A stretch of 64,000 nt of DNA from Corella eumyota (lineage: Eukaryota > Chordata > Ascidiacea > Phlebobranchia > Corellidae). The stretch lies in the NCBI GenBank assembly GCA_963082875.1, contig OY720099.1, forward strand, positions 8,246,001 to 8,310,000. The letters run 5' to 3'. Under the pieces are notes generated by a model. That model was given only the letters and a program-made list of their open reading frames with translations, was not told where the DNA came from and made no database searches. Below are positions 11,347 through 22,500 of the stretch, piece after piece; positions within the stretch are counted from its first letter, which is position 1, and each line of letters opens with the position of its first letter. The translations under genes were made by a program, and so were the position numbers.

Positions 11347-13317
11347 ATGGAAAATAAATCTGAAATATCATTATCTGAATCAGTGATTGCAGTTAATTCA
11401 GATTTTAATGAAAGTGGATTTTTAAACAACACAATTCTTCAAGTAGAACCTGAATCATGTTCCACTCCCCAGTTTGTATCTTCTAAAGTCAAACCTTCGT
11501 TCAGGAAAAAGTTTGTGTATGAACATCCCCAAGTAGCAAAATTGGAGTGGTGTGAGGCAAATAACAACAACATAAAGAGGGTTGTAAGTCCAACAACGCC
11601 CAATAAAGGTATTGTGTCATCACAGAATTTTATTCACAAGTTATTTGAAGATATTGGCACAGATAGAAATGTAAGTAAAATCTTTGATTTTGTAAATGAA
11701 ACTTCGGGTGAAAATTCCCCAATTTCTAACCAAACTGTAACAGATGAACCAGAAAAAATAGAAGAAAATAATAATCAAAACAAAAGTCTTAATTCATTGT
11801 TAGAAACCACTGTTATAGCCAAACGAAATGAATTAGAGGTTAGTTTAGATGATAGTAATGACATCACAATAGTTGCTGACAATGATGATGATGTCATAAT
11901 CAACAAAAACAAAGGTGATGACATCAGCATCATTGCCAACAGAGATGATGTCAAAAATTATAGTGTGAATGCAACAACCATCTTCTTTGATGATGATGTA
12001 CTGAGCATTTCTGAAACAGTCACAAAACCAAACTACAATGATGTGATGGTAAGTATTGACGCCATCAACAGAGAAAAAATTACTCTACTTGCCTCTAGTG
12101 ATGAAAAGTTATGTGAAAAAGATGATCATACAGAATTTGTCCATTTGCTTGATTCTCCACCTATCTTAAATAAAAATGAACATTTGACGAGCGGAATAAA
12201 ACGAAAATCTGAATTTGAAAATGCAAGTGACATTCCAAAAACTAAAATTAGAAATGTTGAAGTCGATAATAAACCATTAAAAAATACACTGCTGTCTAAA
12301 ACACAGATTGAAAGGCCAAGTTTTTTGGAAACTCTTAATCATTTATCTTTTTGTGAAGAAGTGACACCTTTATTGCCAATAGCTAAGCCAAATGTTAACC
12401 TTAAACTAGACACAACAAAAGCTACAGTTCAACTACAATCGCAAACAAGTACTGCAACAACAACGCAAAATAACAAAAACAAACTAACTAAAATGTTTGA
12501 AATCAAGGTACAACAGCACATAAGTCCTTCTACAACAACAAAAGATAAAGTTAATGTTCAACCACAAACAAGTACTGCCGCAACAACACAGAAAAACCTT
12601 GATAAACGAACAACATTGTTTGAAATCAAGGTACAACCACAACTAAGCCTTTCTACAACAACTACAACAAAAGTTGATATTAAACCTAAGCCATTACCTA
12701 CACAACCAGCAGAGCCATGTAGTATTACTTCCATCATGCAAGTCAGTTCTTTAATTATACCCTCCTGTAAAAAGCTGCCAAATATACAAACAAGTGTTGC
12801 ATTACCCGTCAATAAAACCACACAGTCGGAGGTAAAAAAATGTAAAAAGCAATCTTCAATAGCAAAACAACCAGTGGCCCTGAACACAAAATCACAAATT
12901 ACATTAACTAATCAAGACAACATTCCAAAATCAGTTAAAGAATCAACACAAAAAATTTCAACTAATGGTAACAAGGATATGGCCAAAGTTCTTATAAAAA
13001 CAACTCCCAATAAGACTAAAAAAGTGGTTGAAAGTAGAGGTAAAGTGCTCGCAAATTACATAAAATATGCTAATAAAGAAGACCAAGTACCCTATCCTAT
13101 GTGGCTTGAAAATGCAAAGCAATATTGCTCACATCTTGAATTGGTTAATTTAATGAATATTAAGAGCGCAAATTTTCATAACATATCTGTGCAAAATTAC
13201 CAAACAAATTTGCAAGTCTGTGGCAAGAGTAATCTAAAAAGAAAAAGCAATTTTTATAAGGCGAAACCAAATTTTGTTTATAAAAGGTTCTCAAACTTAC
13301 CTTCCTTGAGACGATAA
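11347..13317 (+). CDS. unrecognised low-complexity protein, 656 residues, intronless CDS
   Basis: I do not recognise this protein. The coding region is one uninterrupted exon. The start is the first ATG after an AG acceptor at 11337-11338, leaving an 8-nt leader. Composition is Asn/Thr/Lys/Asp/Ser-rich and looks mostly disordered. Conserved-looking islands are near residues 50-75 (FRKKFVYEHPQVAKLEW) and at the basic C-terminus (about 570-656). Residues about 170-205 have three acidic runs of DD[DV/I] type. Residues about 360-440 hold two tandem copies of roughly 39 residues, each containing QTSTA.TTQ and FEIKVQ. No signal peptide, membrane segment or catalytic motif is visible. A nuclear or chromosomal protein with short linear motifs is one possibility, but that is a guess. 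Confidence 0.8.
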   Translation: MENKSEISLSESVIAVNSDFNESGFLNNTILQVEPESCSTPQFVSSKVKPSFRKKFVYEHPQVAKLEWCEANNNNIKRVVSPTTPNKGIVSSQNFIHKLFEDIGTDRNVSKIFDFVNETSGENSPISNQTVTDEPEKIEENNNQNKSLNSLLETTVIAKRNELEVSLDDSNDITIVADNDDDVIINKNKGDDISIIANRDDVKNYSVNATTIFFDDDVLSISETVTKPNYNDVMVSIDAINREKITLLASSDEKLCEKDDHTEFVHLLDSPPILNKNEHLTSGIKRKSEFENASDIPKTKIRNVEVDNKPLKNTLLSKTQIERPSFLETLNHLSFCEEVTPLLPIAKPNVNLKLDTTKATVQLQSQTSTATTTQNNKNKLTKMFEIKVQQHISPSTTTKDKVNVQPQTSTAATTQKNLDKRTTLFEIKVQPQLSLSTTTTTKVDIKPKPLPTQPAEPCSITSIMQVSSLIIPSCKKLPNIQTSVALPVNKTTQSEVKKCKKQSSIAKQPVALNTKSQITLTNQDNIPKSVKESTQKISTNGNKDMAKVLIKTTPNKTKKVVESRGKVLANYIKYANKEDQVPYPMWLENAKQYCSHLELVNLMNIKSANFHNISVQNYQTNLQVCGKSNLKRKSNFYKAKPNFVYKRFSNLPSLRR

Positions 13318-14107
13318 GCTTCACTTTTTTATATTTTTTGTAGAGGATTAAAAATTAGTTTCACTGTGTGAGATTTCCTTTTGTGTTGGTTCTTTTTGTT
13401 ATTTAAATATTGCAATAGTCTGTAAGGCTTTAAATTTTTTTTTATTTTGTTACAAAATTGTGTTTAAATTTATCAGGTTTTATTGAATTTTGTGTTGCTT
13501 ATTTACCTTATATTGTGTATCTTTACTTCAACTTATAATACTGATTCAATTTTTAGTCATTAGTTTTTGTGCTGCTCACAACTTAAAAATGCATTTGATT
13601 TTTTTCATATTTTTGCCTTAACTGTAAATTTATCAAGTTTAACTTTCTTGCCCATGTCAATATTTTGTTATTTCTTTCAATTTGTTCGTTTTTTTTTTCA
13701 GAAAAGCTTGTAATTGTTTAAATGTGTTAAATATATTTAAATTAAAGAAGAATTTTTTTAAAAAGCAAAGATGTTACAACTAAGGTAATATATATATAAA
13801 ACAGCTTTAGTAAAATATAGGTTTTTTTATTTCTATTACTTCAATACTGAACTATTTAACAATAAATACAATAAACTTTAAAAACAAAAAAATGGTAATT
13901 ATCTAAATAAAATGTTAAATTATTATTGCATATTATAGTTGAGGCATATCAGATACATATTTAAATAGGTAAATTTATTTATAATTTTGGAACAAAACTT
14001 TTTGCAAAATATGACCTAAAACTTGAAGTACGTTAAATGGCCTAAAACTTAAAATATGTTCATTACGATGCTTACTTTTCAGATAACTAGGTAAAATTAT
14101 AAATATT
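13318..14107. other. convergent intergenic region
   Basis: About 0.8 kb between two genes whose 3' ends face each other. It is very AT-rich and must hold both 3' UTRs and poly(A) sites. AATAAA-type hexamers occur near 13860. I see no other feature. Confidence 0.5.
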
Positions 14108-17082
14108 TTAATTTTGATGCAGTTTTCTTCTATGTTCAACCATTTTGCCAAGAAACTTGGAAAATTTGTAAACAATAACGTTGCTGCAGATAAACAAGTG
14201 CCCAACAAGAATGATAGTTTGCATAGAACCTTCTTTTGTTGCAGTCATTGAGACTCTGATAAATATTTTGGGGGTAAAGTTTTATTTTTGAATAAAATTT
14301 TACATTTTAAAGCTGGGTATATATAAGAATTTACCCTTTGTTATGTTTAAATTATTCTATTTTAAAAGGGGCGTTCTTTATTTATCTTTATATGAAACTT
14401 AAGGGAATTTATTTTAAATTAATCTTTTGGTATGAACAGGTTTATGACCTACTGGTTTCAAACTATTTGCCCTGGTATAATGCGTAGCTTATTTTGAATT
14501 AAAAATATATTTATCGAAATAATACTTACCCCTTATTTTTTAATTTAACTGCATGTTGTATTGAATGTTCAAGTAAGATTTGTTGAATATACATCCCGAT
14601 TGCAATGCATATGTGAAACAATTGGTGGGAATGACCAAATATATCGAATTTACCTGCATTGATTTTTTAAATTTATTTTTAAACTGTAAAACTTGGCGAA
14701 ATTAATAAATAAACACAAGCTTTTGGGCAGTACTTATTAATATAGTTTTTAGATAGTAAAACAAAATATAAACCTGGAAAATATTTTTCAGGCCATCGAC
14801 TAAGTACTACAATTGCGGCAAGTAAATAAAAAATGGTGTGAATTATAAACAAGTAGGGAAATTCTTCCTGAGCGAGGTAACAAGTCTCTTCATTGGTTGG
14901 ATCAAATGGAAAATATAACCTGCAGAAATGTACATATAAAAAAAATTCATAAACTTTAGTGGTATGTTATCAAGTAAATAATTATTTCTATTAGAACTTT
15001 GTTGATTTAATTGAATTGTTGTCATATCTATTTATCCTTACTCTGGCAAGATCGACTTCACGGTATAAACATAGGGTAACATCAGTTACCCGTCTACTCA
15101 GTCTACAGTTGATTTTGGCAGTTTGGAATATTATAGATCACAGCATGAAAGTAGTGGGTATTATCCAAGGACCTTCTGTTAAAATCACAGCATGAAAGTA
15201 GTGAGGATTAAACCAAGGACCTCATGTTGTGAAGCCAGGTATTTTAACCACACTGCAAGTTTTTATTGAAGTTTTATTTGTAATTTAAATTTAAAATACA
15301 ATTGTCCCGCCATTGGTAAATTTTTTATAAGTTTTACTTTTAAATGTAGCACAACTTTACTGACCTTGCATGACATGGAAAGGCTGCTATACAATAACAA
15401 AAAATGGTCGGCAAAAATCTCACTAGGTAGCGCTGTGGACACTTTGGTAACCGGGAGCAACAGGTTGCTGGGGCAATTAGAGATGCAATCAAACCACACA
15501 CAACAAAATATTGAGTCGTTGTTAAACCTAAAGGTTTGGGCAAGATAACAATTAAATTTGATTAAATTATTTTTCTATAAGGTTCCATTAAAATTTAAAT
15601 TTTTTACAAAGTTTTTTGTGACCTTGTTGATACTTTGTTTATTTAATAGGGTTTAAACCTGAGCCAAAAGAAACGAAACAGGAGTTGGGACAAACAAAGA
15701 ACTGATTTGTAATCAGGTTTGAAATTCCGTAAACTGCAATTCCGGCATAATCAACACAGAAACAAAACTCCTGCATTCTCGGTGAGTTGGGGTTAAATAA
15801 ATGGGCGAAGGAACTCGCAGCCAACACATAAGAACTACCTGGGAGTTAATTCTTTTTTGTATTTTTATTTCATTTTTAAATTATTTTCCATGCATACATG
15901 TAACAAAGGTTTTGTAGTAAGAGTATTGTATTGTAGCATAATTTCTTAAATATTTTATTACTTTTAAAGAGTTTATTGTTTATACAAAATAAGGTGGTTT
16001 AATCAGCAGAATATGAATTATTAATGCAAAATCTTATACAGTAATCTATGTATAATACTAGTTTATTAATTTAACAATTTTTAATTCGTTTACATAAATA
16101 ATTAAAATTTAAAAAAGCTTAAAAAAAATCACTTTTTAAAATACAATTTTTAAATATAAGAAATTGATTTCTTACCGAATACGTAGACATAAAATGGATA
16201 GTAAAAAGAATCAGTTGGGTCATCTAATGTTAAAACAAAGTTGTAAGCTCGGTGTAATACAATAATAAGTGGAATAAAATGAGTCCAAAAACTGAAAGTT
16301 TCGTTGGTTGGATAAAGTGCACTAAAATAAAATTTGTGATTAAAGTAGTTGACCAAATTTGTAATTATTCAAAAAAATATAGAAAATCTAATGATTGTAT
16401 GTAAAGAAATATACATAATAGGACAATGCATTTTTTTTTGTATATAAGCATTAAATGGCATTTTACCTTTTAATACAATACCATACAGGGGAAGGATTAT
16501 GTCTATAGCCATGGTAAATGAAGGGTTCACGACTATCCTTGTATGCTTCTAATGATGTTACAACTCCATAAGATCTAAGCCATTTGTCATATTCTGGCCT
16601 ATAATATATTTCATTCTGATTAATTGTAATTCTAAACTATTAAAATCTAACATAAAAAATATCATTTTACAATTATGAAAATTATAAAACAAAGAAACTA
16701 ATATTTTGCCAAGATTTTTTAAATAAACCTAAATTTACACTGCCAAATTTACATTATGTAATTAAAAGCGCTTTTGATTATATAAACAGGGAAAATACCA
16801 ACCAAGTAGGAAATGACGTATTTGTCGGTTAATAAACAATAACATATGTTGTATGCCTAGAGATCTTTAGCGTTATAACAAGTACACAACACTGTAAAGT
16901 AAAATATATAATACTTACGAATATAAGGTTTTAATGTAAAACTTTTTTTGATTTTTATCTTCGCAGGTATTATTATTTTCTTTTATATCGTCATAACTAA
17001 AATAGTATGACGTCATATCCTCCTTAAAGCGCGACAACTTTCCGAGAAGGCTTTGAATACTACATAACACTGTGTTCAACAT
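14108..17082 (-). CDS. membrane progestin receptor-like protein (PAQR family)
   Basis: A seven-transmembrane PAQR receptor of about 400 residues. Exons in transcript order: 16919-17082, 16467-16598, 16176-16321, 15659-15838, 15365-15527, 14774-14919, 14530-14653, 14108-14255; the phases agree throughout. Family signatures seen: GYR before the first membrane segment, NETFSFWTHFIP (E...FWTH), SSFAHLF (S-x3-H), VDYAGIAVYG (the conserved Asp), RWPEKYFPG and FGHSHQLFH (H-x3-H). The Ser/His/Asp set is the putative metal site of the family. RWPEKYFPG followed by GHSHQ..H matches vertebrate mPRs (PAQR5/7/8) better than the adiponectin receptors. Vertebrate mPRs mediate rapid progestin signalling; the ligand here is unknown. 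The donor after 15659 (GTTTAA) is weak, but both flanks keep the reading frame and homology. Confidence 0.93.
15110..15262 (-). mobile_element. SINE fragments in an mPR intron
   Basis: Read on the minus strand, 15180-15262 contains a tRNA-like head with GTCCTTGGTTTAATCC (box B-like) and TGTGGTTAAAATACCTGGC (box A-like). A second, partly duplicated piece (ATCACAGCATGAAAGTAGTG) lies just beside it at 15138-15175. It resembles the head of the copy at 53884-54120. It lies wholly within the intron 14920-15364. Confidence 0.5.
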
Positions 17083-18427
17083 GATTATTATTTTAATTAC
17101 CTAATTATTCATTACAATAATGATTCTGTAATTTATAACAAATTGTAATGAAAAGTACACTTCTTATTGAAATTCTTAAAAAAAGTTAGGTCACTTTGCA
17201 ATTTTATTCCTTTTTGAACCGCCTGGGGCTACAACATTCTTCAAGAAGCAGCGTTTAATTGAGCCTGGCGACTAGGATAAACACGGACTTTTATTCTGCG
17301 TTTAAGTATATTTACCACTTCATTTAATGCAAACTAGGAATATGACTGTATATATAAAATGCCCTATTAACGCGAATGCTTTCGCTGGTTATTATTCCAC
17401 AAAAGGGGTGTTTAGACTAGAGAAATGTCAAAGCATAAACAAATGTTGAATTATTAACCGCTTCCTGTGTACGCCCTGTGCTGCATTGTACGCAGTTACT
17501 ATATAATCTTATAATTAAAAGTTAGTAATAGTTTTACCAAGCAAACATAATTGCTATTTACTTCTGTATATAAAGTAATCCTATGCCAATACTTCCTGCA
17601 TTAGGTTATCTGTTATTTTGAATACATGTGCTGCATTTGTTTGAGTAATTAACACACTAAAAGGAAAGTTTATACCATTTTTTTTCTTTTCTCAAAAAAA
17701 AAGTTTTATATCATTTTTTAAAATATAACACTTACACAATACGAGATGCTTTTTTTAGTTAACAAACAATTAATTAAATATCTTTAAAATTTAAATGACA
17801 TTTTTTTATTAAAAGAGACGATAGTAATATAAGTTTGTCTCTGGACCGTTAAACTTTTGTCCTTTATTTTAAAAATACCTGAATAAGCCCTCACCCCGAC
17901 TTTTATATCAATCTTATGGCAAAATTTGCTTACAAGCATTGTGTATGGGTTATCTCTTCTACTACAGTGACGTCACAATTACAAGTCGCAGCTTTTTATA
18001 AATTGTTTGGATTTTACAAACTATTGTCGCCGTAATTCGATATTTTATTGTGACGTCATGTTAGCTCTATAGAGATTTTCAAATAGGTACAACTACATCA
18101 AGAAATATATAATGTTGTCATTCCAAGTTCTCAAATTAATAGTTTGTCATATTATTCTAGTCACATTTTTTGAAGTTAGTTTATGCTAAAAAAAATTTTT
18201 TGTATTGACAACATCTGAGAAAATTTATATCATTACAACCGCATTACTGTAGATGTAAACTTGTTAACAGTAGTTTGTAAACTATCTTTAGACTAGTATA
18301 GAGCTGCCTGCTAAAAGCGGTTTTGTTATTGTTTATGTCTGACGTAAATTCCTCGATACGTAATCATTAATTGTTCAGTTTTTTTGCTAGCGCTCATTGT
18401 TAACATTTGTTGTGTTATTATTACAAC

Positions 18428-18429
<2 letters not shown>

Positions 18430-18466
<37 letters not shown>
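18430..18466. repeat. (AT)n microsatellite
   Basis: An uninterrupted alternating AT run of about 37 bases. A shorter one lies in an intron of the giant gene at about 37689-37708. Confidence 0.9.
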
Positions 18467-18472
<6 letters not shown>

Positions 18473-18814
18473 TATGTTTTATATGTATATGGAATTTAGA
18501 TTGATAATAACTGAATAGTGACTGCACTGGGATTATATCTGAAATACTTAAACTTAAACATATTTAATCAATTTCATTACATCTGTGCTAAATTGGGGTA
18601 ATTGGTGAGCGTTGTTTTTTTATTGGTGTATTAAGTGCAATGTTGGAATTTTGTAATTTTACAAAAACCGCCTAAATCACGAATAAGGCGAAAATTGATA
18701 TGACCCCCCTGTTTTCTTTCCAGAGAGCTGTCAAGTTACATTTAGTTTAACTTATTCACAAGACGGAACTAACAACCGGGTTTGAATGACATTTGGAGGA
18801 CGTGACTACTTTGA

Positions 18815-18955
18815 TTTTGGGATCTTCTATCACGTATTTTCCACCTTATATAAAACGAAAGCCCTTGAATCTTGACTTTTTAAACAAAAAATGATTAATT
18901 TAAGGCATTTATACCTAAAACATAACTTTACTTAACAATCAAATTGTGTTAGCCT
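18815..18955 (-). pseudogene. decayed duplicate of giant-gene exon 67 and flanking intron
   Basis: This stretch aligns along its length with 21228-21370, covering exon 67 (21223-21294) and the intron before it. On the plus strand both share CACGTAT.TTCCACCTT.TATAAAA, GAAGCCCTTGAA/AAGCCCTTGAA and the intronic TTTAAGGCATTTATACCTAA. In this copy the exon frame is interrupted by an in-frame stop after KGFRFI, and the acceptor CAG has become AAG. It is therefore a relic exon left just beyond the present 3' end of the gene. Confidence 0.75.
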
Positions 18956-19507
18956 AACTAACATTCAAGATCAAACATTTCGCACAAATTTTCAGTAAAA
19001 CAAAAGTTTGAGCTAATTTTTATTTTAGGTTTTATTATGTATCGTGATATTTTTGGTTAAAGTAGTGGTTGTTATCAAGTTTAACCCTTCTCAACTTATC
19101 TATTACAAAAGTAGCTCTAATCAGACTGGTACGTAATGACTAAAAAAATTGGCATGCTTGCAAGACGAAATCTTTTAGCCACGATATTTTATCGAAAGTC
19201 ACCTTACTTTTAAGACCAGGTTTGTACAGATCTAAATGATTGTAAATGGCATTCGGTATAAAAAAAAATCATAAAGTTTTCTTTTTAACAAAAATATTAA
19301 CACTTCACTAAACAAAGTTTATTTTAGAACGGAATAATTGACCATTACAGTCCAAAACTAAATATTATACCATAACATCCGGAGTTATTAAAAATTAAAA
19401 GATTGTTTTATAATACCTTTGATTACCAATTAGGCACAAAAATGTTGTAAGATTTTGAAGACAAATAAACAAATAACAACAAATAATATTACAATAATAA
19501 CGACTAA

Positions 19508-22500
19508 TTATAATACAGGACTTCCATCATCTACAGGCTTGGTTTCTTCTTGTTCTTCTTTTACCGCTTTTTTCAGCTTTGACTTCTTTTTTCTGCTAAG
19601 AAACTTCATCTTTTTCGACTTACTAGTTGTGGGTACCTGCAGCAATTATATGTTTAACTTAACATATTAATATCTAGTTTCAACTTTATCGTTGCATGAT
19701 AACTTTGACATAATTGGCTGAGTTATTTTGTACTTAATGTAGCGAAATTTGTGCGTGCTTGGGCCCTAACATTTCCTTGGGGGCGTTACTTACTTCTCTT
19801 ATCTTTTAAAGCTTTTCTTATCTTTTTGTAAATCGTTGCCACTGTTTTATTAAGCCATAGTTAACTTTTTGAGTAAACTAGTATTGTTTGTTCTTATAAG
19901 AGATATTTATTTCTATTCTTAATTTTCGATATTATATGTATGTTTAACTTTTTTGGATTCTATTTGAATAAGAAATAAGTGTAAATAATAAATACAATTG
20001 TGAATTGATTGTAACCGTGATTAATATAAAAGACAAAATACATAACATTAATACACTTGGCTCTACTTAATAAGATCCTGGGTTTGATTCTCACTGCTGC
20101 CATTGTGTAGCACCTTAGCATGCGACTTATTATATCATTTTTATAATAACTTTAATAGCTTTAAAAATATATTGGCCATGTCATTTGGGTTCAAAAATTT
20201 TACCTCCTCTTTAATTTCCTCCTTTTTCTTCATTTCAACAACATCTGTTAGGATCTGTACATCACTCGGGGCCTCCACTACTTCTTCGTGGCCTTCCACA
20301 TACTCAACACGACTAGCTTCTTTCTCCTGTGACATCACAATGACCTCAGATGTGGTCACAAGATGTGATTGGTCAGTTTCTACTTCTACTGTTTCAACAA
20401 CGTCGTACCTTTCAGTATCCAATACGTCACAAGATTTAATCTGACATATAAATAAAATTTGTCAAAAAACTATGAATTTATTACACAGACATTGCAAATA
20501 TTGCCTTATAGGATTTGCAGTCTGTCGTTTAATTTTTTTCCAAATTTAATTTATGTTGTTGTTGACCTAAAGTTTTTAAAAAGTGTTAAATAAGAATTGG
20601 CTTAATTAAAAAGTTTATAACAATTTAAATTGTTAAAAAAATTTATAACAATTTTAAATTATTAAAATAAATGTTATAAGATGTTTAAAGAATTTTCATC
20701 TGATAAGAAATTGTTTTCAGCTACCTCTACTAAACATGTCTCAAGTTCGACAACTTCTTTCTTTTCCCCTTCAACAACAATTTCTTTTTCATCTACTTTT
20801 ACTGTTTCTTCAATTTCTACTGTAGGTTGCTCATTGGACTTATTTGAATGAAATACCTTGTCAAAAGCTGCACGAACCTGTTTTAAAAAGAAAAAAAAAT
20901 TTAAAAGTTTAATAAGAACTAAAAATGTTTGGCAAATTAAAACTTATGCTTCTCCATTTAAAGGTTTAATTTTAATATTTTGCTAAAAAATACACATTAT
21001 ACAAAATATAAAAATAACAAACCCTGCGTCTTCTGCGATGTCTTCTAGTTTCTGGTATTCTTTCAACATATTCTACCTGACTCTGTGACAAAACGAAATA
21101 AATATACCTGTAAAACTTTGTCCACACATTAACATAAACTAAGTTCAGTTTAGGAATATGGAATTTTTTCATTTAGATGAATTTAAATATTTTTTTATTA
21201 TTTTTGTTAAAAAATGATGTACCTCGCTTTGGGGTTCTTCTTTCACGTATCTTCCACCTTGTATAAAAAAGAAGCCCTTGAACGCAACTCTTGACTGTTT
21301 AAACAAAAAATAAATAATTTAAGGCATTTATACCTAAAACAAAATTACTTATAACAATCAAACCGTTTTAACATAGTTTATACAGCAAGGAAAAAATTTA
21401 GGTTGTCTAGTAAGAGTACCTTATAATCTCCTTTTTTTAATTCTTCTTCTCTGAGTCCCTTTTCTTTTATCACAACCACCTTCTCTCCTTTCACTTCTTC
21501 TTCTTCACTTACTTGTTCTCTCTTAAACTCTATTGTCTCAACTTCTGTTACAGGTCTTACAGTTTTAAAAGGTAAAACGTCAGGCTCCGTTATGATTTCT
21601 TTTCCCTCGTCTATGACAATTACATCTTCCACTTTGTGCGGGTCGTGTTCTTGCATATCAGACATCAGATACGAAATTATTTCCTAAAAACATTATTTAA
21701 GAGTAAAATCTTTTAAATAATGATAATGAAGTTATTAAACAATAACCAGATACCTTAATATTACAACTTAAACAATAATACTTAAAACTACTTAACAAGA
21801 AAAAAATCAGTAACATTAGTGGCTAAAACTATTTAATTTAGCTATCTTTAGAACAACATTGATTCAAACCTCTTTTACTGGTTCTGATTCATCAAAATGA
21901 TGTTTGGGTCTTGTTTCACCAGAAACACTTTCTTTATCAACTACATATGAAGTTTCCAAAATTCTTGCATCACCCCGGTCTTCTAATTGTTCAATCTAAA
22001 GCACAAAAAAATTAAAATACCATCATATTTATATTCAAATTTAAATGTGAAAGTTTTTAGGTTAATATTTGTATTAAGACATTTCTTATGCAATTATTTA
22101 TAATTGATTTTTTTTATTTTTTAGTAAAAATAAAAAAAAATATTGTTCAATCTTGACAACTCATACCACACCAAGCTTACCTTCTTAACATAAGCTTGTC
22201 GGTGCACATTTGAATCAACAAATTCTTCTTCTACAACTTGTTGATCAACAGTCTATAAAATATGTTACAATTCTTGTAACTTATTAAATTAACAATTAAT
22301 GTGTTCACAAATTACTTTCAACTATTCTCTTTACTTTAAATTATGTTAATATGTGATTTAAATTTTAGTCTTAAGCTCCATGTTAATGTATATTTACTTT
22401 TACATTTATCATCTTACTTTTTTATCCACGAATTCCAGTTGTTCCCTTTTTCTCCAGAACATAAAACCATTGTAGGTCAATCGTTTCTAATTAATAAAAA

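Larger units (their letters stand above)
17083..19507. other. intergenic between mPR 5' end and giant gene 3' end
   Basis: About 2.4 kb upstream of the mPR gene and downstream of the giant gene. It contains TGACGTCA octamers at 17968 and 18051; another, at 17008, lies within mPR exon 1. It also holds an (AT)n run and a decayed copy of an exon of the giant gene, listed separately. No other supported gene. Confidence 0.5.

Noticed and set aside
18430-18466. AT run as an origin or special structure
   Set aside because: Simple alternating microsatellite in AT-rich DNA, with nothing else around it.
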